Shown: positions 53,653-64,000 of the stretch, piece by piece
Layout: each line of letters begins with the position of its first letter
Position numbering within the stretch: the stretch's first letter is position 1
Assembly (NCBI GenBank): GCA_015069565.1
Contig: SVIJ01000002.1
Location: 1-64,000 of the forward strand
Length of the DNA stretch: 64,000 nt
DNA from: Clostridiales bacterium
GTDB taxonomy: Bacteria; Bacillota; Clostridia; Christensenellales; Borkfalkiaceae
Reading direction: 5' to 3'
Notes under the pieces: model-generated
Told to the model about the DNA's origin: nothing
What the model saw: only the letters and a program-made list of their open reading frames with translations
Database searches by the model: none
Position numbers and translations under genes: made by a program

Positions 53653-55968
53653 TTAGCTATTGATGCTAAACGTGATGGTGGCTTGGTCGCCGATGAAAGA
53701 GTTGACGATAAAGAAGTAGGCAAGCTTTTCGCCGTTGTCCGTGTAGGTGTCCGTCGAAAGATAGTCGTACAGCCCAAAGACGTAGCCGCCGTTCGCACAT
53801 TCTACCAGCTCAATCAAATTGTTTTCCGTTCCGTAGCCATCGGGGTCGTCGGGGTTGGTATTGTTGTTGTAGACGTCGTAGTACGTTTCGCCGTCTTGCG
53901 TATCTACGTAGAGAGAAGCGTTCACGTGGTAGACAACGATGCCTTCGTCGTAAAAATACCCAAAGTCGTCCCCATTCAAGCCGTCGTGCGTGTAGTACAT
54001 CAGTACGAAATATTCTTGGTACGCGCCGAGCGTTTCATCCCAGTTGTTGGCAATAATTAGCGTATCCCCCGTTTTCGTAAAGGAATCCAAGGTCAAAAGT
54101 ACGTCTTCTTCCGCAACTACGAGCCGAGAAGAAGTCAGCCAACCATAGTTGAACTTCGTATACGGGTTGTGGTCGCCGATCATGCTGTCCATGATGTCGT
54201 AGCCGCTCATCGGGGAATATTCCCCTTCGTAGCTCGTGTCGTAGTAATCGTCCGCGCCCAAAACGTGCCCAAACTCGTGAATGAACGTGTACGTGTTGCA
54301 GGCGTTTTTGTTGGTAAAGTCCCCGTTATCGTCTTCGAACAGGAACTCATACGACGCCCACAAATAATCGTTGGCGGAAACACCGTCGTATTCGTAATAG
54401 TAGTCGTCACTATCCGTGTAGATATTCCAGTAGCGGTACGCCCATTGCATCGTCACGTCGTAGTCGATTGCCAGCGTGTTGATAAGAACGATGGCGTCGA
54501 TCATGCCGTTTTCGTCCGAGTCGTACTCGGAGAAATCCATTGTAGAATTGTACGCGCGCAGGAACTCATCAATGATCATTTGATCCCCACATTCCACTTC
54601 GTCGCCGTAGTAATCCATCGTTGCGTTTAAGTAGTGGCTGCTCTTGTTTGCGGGAGTGAACCATTCGTCCATAATGTCGAAGGTCAGGTTGAGCTTGCCG
54701 TAGCTGGACTCCTTATAGAACGCCGCAACGGACGGAAAGGATGTACCCGTGTCCGCGTTGAACGCGGTTTCTAAGCGGTCTAAGTCGTAGCCCAGCGTTG
54801 CCGCCTTTCGATCGGAAAACTGTACGGGAACGACCAAAACCTTGACGTCGCCCGTCGTGGGGCAACCGCCGAGATAGTAGCCCTGATCCTGAACGGTTTT
54901 GACGTTCGTAGCCTTGGTAAAGTCGACGTTATACACGCCGTCTACGCCCGTGGGCAAACCCTTGCCGTCGTTGGTGAGTACGTTTTCAGGCGTTTGAGAA
55001 GAGCCGCCTTGTCCCCCTTGATCGCCGCCAGTATTGCCACCTTGACCGCCTTGGTTGCCCGTATTGCCACCTTGACCGCCTTGGTTGCCTGCGCCGCCTT
55101 CATCGTCCTCGCCACCTGAGCCGCCCGAGCCAAACTCGTAGTCGAGAAGGTCGGGGTGGTCGAACTCAATCAAGCCGCCGAATCTCTTGATTGTGCCATA
55201 GACGGTGATGGTATCCCCAACTTCCAAGAAATAGCCGTCTTGCAACCAGTAGCAATACATCGGGTAGTCGGTGTAATCGCCGACAACGAAGGTCAGGCAA
55301 ATATCATCACCGCCCACCTTCTCGACGTCGGTAATCACGCCCGTCAGCATATATTCGCCGTCGAGATATTCGCCGCTTGCAAGGCTGTGCGCCGCTTGCA
55401 AGATGGAAAGATCGTCTTGCGGATAATCTTCACCGCCGCCGTTGTTAGAGATATACGCATACAGGTCGATATAGGTTTCGCCTTCGTATTCGTAATAAGT
55501 TAGGTCGACGTAATAGTCGGTGCTTTTATAAGAGTGCCAAAGCTCGCCTGCATCGTTGAAGGTGCCCAAGTAGGTATAGCGAGAGAACATACCCAGGTAT
55601 GCGTTGAACTCTTCTTGGGTGTTGCCTTCCGTGTAGAAGGCAATTCCCGTTTCTTCGGAGCTTGCATAGAATTCGAACTCGTAATAGTCGTTGGGAATAA
55701 ACGGAATCGTTTCGCCAAACAGCTCTGTCTGCGTCGACTTTTCACTGGGCGTGAAATCGTTAAAAAGATAGGTTTTTTCCGTTGGGGTATCGTCGGGCGT
55801 GCTATCATTCGGCGTAGTATCGTCAGGTGTACTGATAATCGGCGAGCTATCGTCAGGAACACTACCGATGGGGGTGGAAAGCCCATTTGGCGCGACGCAC
55901 CCGCCCAAGGTTGCCACCGCAAACAGCAGGGCGAACAAACCGCACAGTTTTCGTTTCATAGTTTTCAT
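53653..55968 (-). CDS. Secreted M6-family (immune inhibitor A-like) metalloprotease lipoprotein with OB-fold-like domain
   Basis: Lipobox LGGC; FIHEFGHVLGADDYYD zinc site, MSGYDIM turn; Gly/Gln/Asn-rich repeat. Confidence 0.82.
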   Translation of the reverse strand: MKTMKRKLCGLFALLFAVATLGGCVAPNGLSTPIGSVPDDSSPIISTPDDTTPNDSTPDDTPTEKTYLFNDFTPSEKSTQTELFGETIPFIPNDYYEFEFYASSEETGIAFYTEGNTQEEFNAYLGMFSRYTYLGTFNDAGELWHSYKSTDYYVDLTYYEYEGETYIDLYAYISNNGGGEDYPQDDLSILQAAHSLASGEYLDGEYMLTGVITDVEKVGGDDICLTFVVGDYTDYPMYCYWLQDGYFLEVGDTITVYGTIKRFGGLIEFDHPDLLDYEFGSGGSGGEDDEGGAGNQGGQGGNTGNQGGQGGNTGGDQGGQGGSSQTPENVLTNDGKGLPTGVDGVYNVDFTKATNVKTVQDQGYYLGGCPTTGDVKVLVVPVQFSDRKAATLGYDLDRLETAFNADTGTSFPSVAAFYKESSYGKLNLTFDIMDEWFTPANKSSHYLNATMDYYGDEVECGDQMIIDEFLRAYNSTMDFSEYDSDENGMIDAIVLINTLAIDYDVTMQWAYRYWNIYTDSDDYYYEYDGVSANDYLWASYEFLFEDDNGDFTNKNACNTYTFIHEFGHVLGADDYYDTSYEGEYSPMSGYDIMDSMIGDHNPYTKFNYGWLTSSRLVVAEEDVLLTLDSFTKTGDTLIIANNWDETLGAYQEYFVLMYYTHDGLNGDDFGYFYDEGIVVYHVNASLYVDTQDGETYYDVYNNNTNPDDPDGYGTENNLIELVECANGGYVFGLYDYLSTDTYTDNGEKLAYFFIVNSFIGDQATITFSINS

Positions 55969-56109
55969 AGGTGTTTCCCCTTGTTGGAGTTTGTGATACT
56001 ATTGTATCACACGCTTAGAAAAAATGCAATAGGGGAAAGAAAAAATCCGTTAGGCATTTTTCGGCTGAAAATAAAAATACCTTCCCAAAGGGAAGGTAAG
56101 TTTGTTTTA

Positions 56110-56466
56110 TCAGTATTTAATCACCACTTTAATTTCGCCGTCGGGGGTGACGGTGCGGGAAATGCTGACGCTGTCCACCAAGAACAAGCCCCGTCCGCTT
56201 TCGGCGGTGGGAGAAGAGCAGACGCTCTTTTCAGGCGGGAAAAACGCATGGGTCGAGCGAACGTAAATTTCCACGCAACCGTTTGCAATCACGCTGTTCA
56301 TCGTCGCGTAGCCGTCCGAATGGCGCAACACGTTGCCGACGAGCTCGTTGACGACCAAACGGCAGTCGAACACCTTTTCGTTGGGTACGGCGTGCGCTTC
56401 CAAATGCTTGCAAAGCGTTTGGGTGGCGTTTTTCAGGTCGGTGGTGGTTCTCACTTCAAACCGCAT
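56110..56466 (-). CDS. HATPase (RsbW/SpoIIAB-like) with intact N- and G-box
   Basis: VVNELVGNVLRHSDG and GRGLFLVDSV. Confidence 0.75.
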   Translation of the reverse strand: MRFEVRTTTDLKNATQTLCKHLEAHAVPNEKVFDCRLVVNELVGNVLRHSDGYATMNSVIANGCVEIYVRSTHAFFPPEKSVCSSPTAESGRGLFLVDSVSISRTVTPDGEIKVVIKY

Positions 56467-56499
56467 CGTTTTCTCTCCTTTGTTCTTATTTTTATGCGT

Positions 56500-57228
56500 T
56501 TACAATAGATTTTTTAACCGTTCTTTGAGCTTTGCAAGCGCCTTGCGCTCCATACGCGAAACGGTCATCTGGGAAACGTTCAGGCGCGACGCCGTTTCCG
56601 TTTGCGAAAGGTTTTCGATAAACCGAAGCTGTAAGATTTTTCGTTCGAGCTCGGGGAAATCATCCATTGCCGCCGCGAGCGTTTCTCTAAGTTCCAACCG
56701 TTCAAAGCCGCTATCCTGCGCGGGGAGCAAATCCCCCAGCGTCCTGCCGTCTTCATCGCCGCCGACCTGCTGATCGAGCGATACCGTGCCGCCGACTTCG
56801 AGCGCTTCGATCACTTCTTCTTCGGATAAATTGAGCGCCGCCGCGATGGTGCGGACTTCGGGCACGGAGCCGTTTTCTGCAAGATACCGTTCGGCAAAGC
56901 GGCGGATATCCAAGTTAAGCTCGCTCAATTTTCTCGGCACTTTCACCATTCTTGCGTGGTCGCGGAAGTAGTTTTTCAGCTTGCCCGTAATCGTGGGAGT
57001 GGCGAACGTCGAGAACTGCAATCCGCGCGCTTCGTCAAAGCTGTCGATCGCTTCCAAAAGATACATGGTGGCTTCCTGCACCAAATCTTCATACGCAACG
57101 CCGCGGCCTACGAACTTCTTGGCGAGAATCTCGGCTATGTACAGGTATTTTTCAGCGATTTGGTTGCGAATGGCAACGTCCTTCGTCTGCCTGTATTTTG
57201 TAAAAAGTTCGTGAATATTCTCGGACAT
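56500..57228 (-). CDS. Sigma-B/F/G-type RNA polymerase sigma factor
   Basis: VGRGVAYEDLVQEATMYLLEAIDSFDEARGLQFSTFATPTITGKLKNYFRDH; SQTETASRLNVSQMTVSRMERKAL. Confidence 0.9.
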   Translation of the reverse strand: MSENIHELFTKYRQTKDVAIRNQIAEKYLYIAEILAKKFVGRGVAYEDLVQEATMYLLEAIDSFDEARGLQFSTFATPTITGKLKNYFRDHARMVKVPRKLSELNLDIRRFAERYLAENGSVPEVRTIAAALNLSEEEVIEALEVGGTVSLDQQVGGDEDGRTLGDLLPAQDSGFERLELRETLAAAMDDFPELERKILQLRFIENLSQTETASRLNVSQMTVSRMERKALAKLKERLKNLL

Positions 57229-57231
57229 GGG

Positions 57232-57585
57232 TTAACCTTCAAATGCAATCGCGAGCACTTTGCCCGTTTCATCCTTTTCGTATTCTACGTTTCCGATGAG
57301 CGCGGAAAGCAGGGCGTAGGAAATCTCATCCGTTTCGTCCATCGAAGGCGCGCCAGCGTCTTCACCGACGAGCTTGCAGGCAAGCGTTTCGCCTACGCGG
57401 AAGGTCAGGCTTGCGCTCGAAAAGCCGTTGCGCTGTAAAATGAGCAGGGCTTCCGTCACGCACACCTTGTAGTCTTCGGCAGAGTCTACGTCAAAGCCAG
57501 CCACCGAGCAAAGTCCGCCGACGGTGAGTCTTACCGTGGTCATATATTCCCCGTTGAGGGGCATTTTGATCGAAAAAACGTTCAT
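57232..57585 (-). CDS. Degenerate RsbW/SpoIIAB-like anti-sigma protein
   Basis: Position between STAS and sigma genes; N-box replaced by CVTEALLILQRN; no G-box visible. Confidence 0.55.
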   Translation of the reverse strand: MNVFSIKMPLNGEYMTTVRLTVGGLCSVAGFDVDSAEDYKVCVTEALLILQRNGFSSASLTFRVGETLACKLVGEDAGAPSMDETDEISYALLSALIGNVEYEKDETGKVLAIAFEG

Positions 57586-57586
57586 A

Positions 57587-57895
57587 TTACACAATCTCCA
57601 TACGGCTACCGAGCGCGCAGATCGCGAACAGTTTTTTGATGCGCGCCTGCAACCCGAGCAGGCGTACGCGGTTGCCGTCCTTTTCCGTAAGCTTGGAAAT
57701 TTTTACAAACACGCCGAGCGTGGTGCTGTCGATGAAGGCAAGATCGGTGCAATCAAAAGCGATCGTGCGCTTGTTTTCGTTGTACGCGCTTTCCACAACG
57801 GCGAAAAAATCGTCCGCGTTGCCCACGTCGATGTCCCCCGAAAGGGCAATTTTCAGCTCGTCGTTTTCCACGCCGAGTACGGTGATTTCTTTCAT
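57587..57895 (-). CDS. STAS anti-anti-sigma factor
   Basis: LKIALSGDIDVGNADDF...IAFDCTDLAFIDSTTLGVFVKI. Confidence 0.85.
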   Translation of the reverse strand: MKEITVLGVENDELKIALSGDIDVGNADDFFAVVESAYNENKRTIAFDCTDLAFIDSTTLGVFVKISKLTEKDGNRVRLLGLQARIKKLFAICALGSRMEIV

Positions 57896-57969
57896 TTAAG
57901 TATACCCCCTGTTAGGTTAGATCTTACTAATTTGTTTATAAACAAAAAACGCGTTTTTTCAAACGCATT

Positions 57970-58977
57970 TTATAGAATTCCTGCAAAAATCAGGTTGCAA
58001 AGCAGCCCAACCACCACGGCAACGGCATACAGCACGCCGATCAAAATCAAGTTGCGCTTCCATCTTCGCGTGTTGCGAAGGAGCACCACAAAGCCGAGCC
58101 CTGCGTTCGCGCAAAGCCCTGCGACGCAGCTGCCGAAGGCAATCGTTCCGTCCAAAAACGCGGTGGTGATAAAGACGGACGACGCGCAGTTGGGGATCAG
58201 CCCGACCAAGGACACGAGCAGGGGCTGTAAAAGCAGGTGTTTACTCATGAACGCGGTGAAGTTGGCTTCCCCCACAAAGTGGATAATTGCGCCGAGTACG
58301 AAATTGAAAGCGAACATCAACGCGGCAATTTTCAAGGCGTGCAAAATCGGGCCTACCACGTAGGTCATAAAGGGGCGGTTGTCGTCGTGCGGCCTTCCGC
58401 AGGAGCAGCCTTCTTCCACGCCCATGTCTTCAAAGTACCGAACCATGAAAATTTCGTGGACGGTTTCGGGGGCTCTTGCGCCCGTCACGGCGTCGATAGA
58501 ACGGGCTTCAAGGCGTACCTGCCCCCGTCCTATGAGTTTTAACAGCCCATCTGCGGCATAGCCAACGCCGATGCCGACGACGATTTTTATCGCCACCATA
58601 CTCAGCACGGAAATGGCGGCGTTTGCGTTCCCCGACGAGAGCATAATGATAAACGCTTCGTCGCTTGTGGATAAGAAAATGGCAAGCAAAGTGCCCACCG
58701 TGATGTATTTTTGTTCGTAGAGCTTTGCCGCCAAAACGGAAAATCCGCATTGCGGAATCAAACCCGTTGCCGAGCCGATCACAGGCCCTAATTTGCCCCC
58801 TAATTTTCCCGAAGTGGCAAGGCTCGTCTTGTTTTCCAGTAGCTGTAAAACAACGTAAATCAGAAGCAGCCAAGGGAGCAGGGGAAGGGTGTCTAAAAAG
58901 GCGTGGGAAGTATTTTCCCACAGGAATTCCCAAAAGGTGTGCGTTTCGTGCGCGGCGTGCAAAAAAAGGTGGCTCAT
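57970..58977 (-). CDS. ArsP_2-like putative heavy-metal exporter
   Basis: GSATGLIPQCGFSVLAAKLYEQKYITVGTLLAIFLSTSDEAF; repeat GLIPNCASSVFIT. Confidence 0.75.
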   Translation of the reverse strand: MSHLFLHAAHETHTFWEFLWENTSHAFLDTLPLLPWLLLIYVVLQLLENKTSLATSGKLGGKLGPVIGSATGLIPQCGFSVLAAKLYEQKYITVGTLLAIFLSTSDEAFIIMLSSGNANAAISVLSMVAIKIVVGIGVGYAADGLLKLIGRGQVRLEARSIDAVTGARAPETVHEIFMVRYFEDMGVEEGCSCGRPHDDNRPFMTYVVGPILHALKIAALMFAFNFVLGAIIHFVGEANFTAFMSKHLLLQPLLVSLVGLIPNCASSVFITTAFLDGTIAFGSCVAGLCANAGLGFVVLLRNTRRWKRNLILIGVLYAVAVVVGLLCNLIFAGIL

Positions 58978-60035
58978 ACTTTGTCCCCCGTTTTCCAAGT
59001 CGCGGAAAGGGGAATGGACGCTTTCGCGTTCAAGTCCATCTTCGCAAAGTTCCCCAAACGGTATTGCACCAAGCCTTCGGAAGCGATCATTGCCGCGTTG
59101 TCCGTGCAGTAGCGTTTTTCAGGCAGGACAAGCTTCAAGCCTTCCTTTTGGCAAGCGGCGTACAGGGTTAGGCGCAGATAATCGTTCGCCGCGACGCCGC
59201 CGCCGACGGTGACGGTGTCCACCCCCGTTTCCTTTGCCGCCATAATCGTCTTTTCCACGAGCACGTCGATTGCGGCGCATTGAAAGGAGCAAGCCACGTC
59301 CGCTTTGGAGAAGTCTTCCCCCTTTTGTTTTTTGGTGTTGCAGTAGTTGATTACCGCCGTCTTTAAGCCGCTATACGAGAAGTTGTATCCGCCGCCACCT
59401 TTGAGCATCTTGGGCATGGGAATACAGGGCGAGCCGTCCATCGCGCACCGTTGTACGTTCGGGCCGCCAGGGTATTTGAGCCCCAAAACGCGCGCCACCT
59501 TGTCGAAGGCTTCGCCTGCGGCGTCGTCGAGCGTCGCGCCTAAGATTTCAAACTCCGCTTCCGTCTTTGCGTACAGGATTGCGGTGTGACCGCCACTTGC
59601 AAGCAGGGTGACGAAGGGTGGCTTTAACGCTTTTTCCACAAGATACGCCGCCGCGATATGTCCACGAATATGGTTGACGGCGATGAGCGGTTTGTTTAAG
59701 GCGTATGCAAATGCTTTCGCAAAGGAAACGCCGACGAGCAACGCTCCCAACAGCCCTGCGCCGTAGGTGACGGCAACCGCGTCGATTTGGTCGTAGGTAA
59801 TCCCAGCCTTCTTGACGGCGCGCGAAACGACGTCCGCAACGGCATCGGTATGCGCGCGGGACGCGATTTCGGGCACTACGCCCCCGAACAGCGCCTGCGT
59901 AGACGCGGAAGACGCGATCTCATCGGACAGGATTTCCCTGCCGCGAATCACCGCCGCCGCCGTTTCGTCACAGGACGATTCAATCCCCAAAATAACGGGA
60001 TCTTTTTTTGTTGGGTCAAAAGTAGGATTATACAT
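58974..60035 (-). CDS. tsaD: tRNA threonylcarbamoyladenosine biosynthesis protein TsaD
   Basis: ILGIESSCDETAAAV, VNHIRGHIAAAYL, TVGGGVAANDYLR; stop overlaps next start (ATGA). Confidence 0.95.
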   Translation of the reverse strand: MYNPTFDPTKKDPVILGIESSCDETAAAVIRGREILSDEIASSASTQALFGGVVPEIASRAHTDAVADVVSRAVKKAGITYDQIDAVAVTYGAGLLGALLVGVSFAKAFAYALNKPLIAVNHIRGHIAAAYLVEKALKPPFVTLLASGGHTAILYAKTEAEFEILGATLDDAAGEAFDKVARVLGLKYPGGPNVQRCAMDGSPCIPMPKMLKGGGGYNFSYSGLKTAVINYCNTKKQKGEDFSKADVACSFQCAAIDVLVEKTIMAAKETGVDTVTVGGGVAANDYLRLTLYAACQKEGLKLVLPEKRYCTDNAAMIASEGLVQYRLGNFAKMDLNAKASIPLSATWKTGDKV

Positions 60036-60051
60036 AAAAACCTTGTTTTTA

Positions 60052-60150
60052 GTGAATTGATTTGCCTTGCAAATCGTGAATTGCCGCACAAGCGGCGTGA
60101 ATTGTTTTCCTTTGGAAAACGTGAATTGTAAGGCAACGCCTTACGTTATG
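60052..60150. repeat. Family A hairpin repeat copy
   Basis: GTGAATT-GATTTGCCTTGCAAATC-GTGAATT-GCCGCACAAGCGGC-GTGAATT-GTTTTCCTTTGGAAAAC-GTGAATT-GTAAGGCAACGCCTTAC. Confidence 0.85.
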
Positions 60151-60200
60151 GAAAGGGGCAGTAATTGCATACCTGCCCCCTTCATTTTCATGTTTTGCTC

Positions 60201-61298
60201 TTAAAATTTCTTCAAGTAGTCGATTATGAAGCCGTGGATTTCGCCGTCCATAACCGCTTGAATGTCGCCTTTTTCGTAGCCCGTTCTATGGTCCTTTGCC
60301 AAGGTGTAGGGGCAGAAGACGTAGGAGCGGATTTGCGCGCCCCATTCAATCTTTTTCACGTCACCCTTCATTGCTTGCGCTTCTTCTTGACGTTGCTTGA
60401 TTTTCAGTTCCAAGAGCTTGGAGCGGAGCATATTAAAGCACATCGCCTTGTTTTGGAGTTGCGAGCGTTCGTTTTGGCACTGTACCACGATCCCCGTAGG
60501 GAAGTGGGTGATACGAACGGCGGACGCAACCTTATTGACGTTTTGACCGCCTGCGCCGCCCGAATGGTAAATGTCGATACGAATATCGTCGTCGTTGATT
60601 TCCACTTCGTTGTCGTCTTCGACTTCGGGCATAACTTCGAGGGACGAGAAGGACGTTTGACGGCGCTTGTTGGCGTCGAACGGGGAGATACGCACCAAAC
60701 GGTGTACGCCCATTTCCGCCTTCAAATAGCCGTAAGCGTTTTCCCCTTCGACGCGGAACGCAACGCTTTTCAAGCCTGCGCCGTCGCCCGCTTCGCGGTC
60801 AAGTTCAAACACCTTAAAGCCCATCTTTTCGCAGTAGCGGGTGTACATTCTGTACAGCATTTGACACCAGTCACAGGCTTCCGTACCGCCTGCGCCTGCG
60901 TGCAGGGCAAGCATGGCGTTATGGCTATCGTACGGGCCCTTCAAGATAGCGCGGATGCGCATATCTTCGATGTCCTTTTCCGCAACGGCGAGCATTTCGT
61001 CAAGCTCGGCAATCAAGCTTTCGTCTTCCGTTTCTTCAATGAGATCGACGACGTCTTCCGCGTCCGAGAGCGCGGTTTCGCCCGCTTCGTAAGCGTTGAT
61101 TTTCGCGCGCACCTGCGCGATTTCTCTGCCGATCTTCGTCGACTTTTCCAAATCCTGCCAAACGTCGGGGTTTTCCTGTTCCTTTTCCAGTTCCGCAAGA
61201 CGGGGTTTCAAATGCTCGATGTCCAGCGCGTAGCCCGCTTCGTCCAAGACGGTGCGCATGGCTTGTATTTTCAATCTATAATCGTCAGCCTTAAACAT
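60201..61298 (-). CDS. prfB: Peptide chain release factor 2
   Basis: YHSGGAGGQNVNKVASAVRITHFPTGIVVQCQNERSQLQNK; uninterrupted frame. Confidence 0.95.
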   Translation of the reverse strand: MFKADDYRLKIQAMRTVLDEAGYALDIEHLKPRLAELEKEQENPDVWQDLEKSTKIGREIAQVRAKINAYEAGETALSDAEDVVDLIEETEDESLIAELDEMLAVAEKDIEDMRIRAILKGPYDSHNAMLALHAGAGGTEACDWCQMLYRMYTRYCEKMGFKVFELDREAGDGAGLKSVAFRVEGENAYGYLKAEMGVHRLVRISPFDANKRRQTSFSSLEVMPEVEDDNEVEINDDDIRIDIYHSGGAGGQNVNKVASAVRITHFPTGIVVQCQNERSQLQNKAMCFNMLRSKLLELKIKQRQEEAQAMKGDVKKIEWGAQIRSYVFCPYTLAKDHRTGYEKGDIQAVMDGEIHGFIIDYLKKF

Positions 61299-61306
61299 AT
61301 TCGTCC

Positions 61307-64000
<2,694 letters not shown>

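Noticed and set aside
57896-57912. SigB-like GGGTAT upstream of the STAS gene
   Set aside because: It overlaps the AGGGGG Shine-Dalgarno just before the ATG, and no GTTTAA lies at the required spacing.

Overview
This 64 kb window appears chromosomal and comes from a Clostridia-like Firmicute (inferred from gene content; no taxonomy was run). Most of it is dense housekeeping sequence: recG, minD/minE-like, ktrA/ktrB-like, a UvrD-type helicase followed by xseAB, iorAB-paaK, transketolase, UDPGP, ileS, rpmE, prmC-prfA-rsmI, tsaD, prfB and secA (runs off the right edge). The most unusual content lies between and within the genes. (1) A dispersed, modular hairpin-cassette repeat has 7-nt GTGAATT/AATTCAC blocks separating 13-17 nt hairpins whose stems or loops vary between copies. 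There are six multi-unit copies plus one core-only copy. (2) A second dispersed element of about 100-125 bp has an apical hairpin that covaries between copies. (3) A RAYT (IS200-like Y1) gene carries two copies of a GTAG-headed REP-like palindrome inside its own coding sequence, with similar GTAG-headed elements elsewhere. (4) An AT-rich island holds a short Rhs-core-like fragment and two lipoprotein genes with identical 3' ends. (5) Several domain fusions: UvrD with embedded zinc-ribbon and DnaQ exonuclease, HAD-guanylate kinase, phosphohexomutase-transketolase with an internal SD, and DUF1385-PrmC. (6) A cobalamin riboswitch with attenuator precedes a DUF4430 lipoprotein and an ECF S-component. 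(7) A partner-switching sigma operon has one apparently degenerate and one intact HATPase. (8) A candidate small RNA lies at 34.53-34.66 kb. No rRNA, tRNA or CRISPR array was recognised. Product names come from reading the motifs in the translations; no searches were run.
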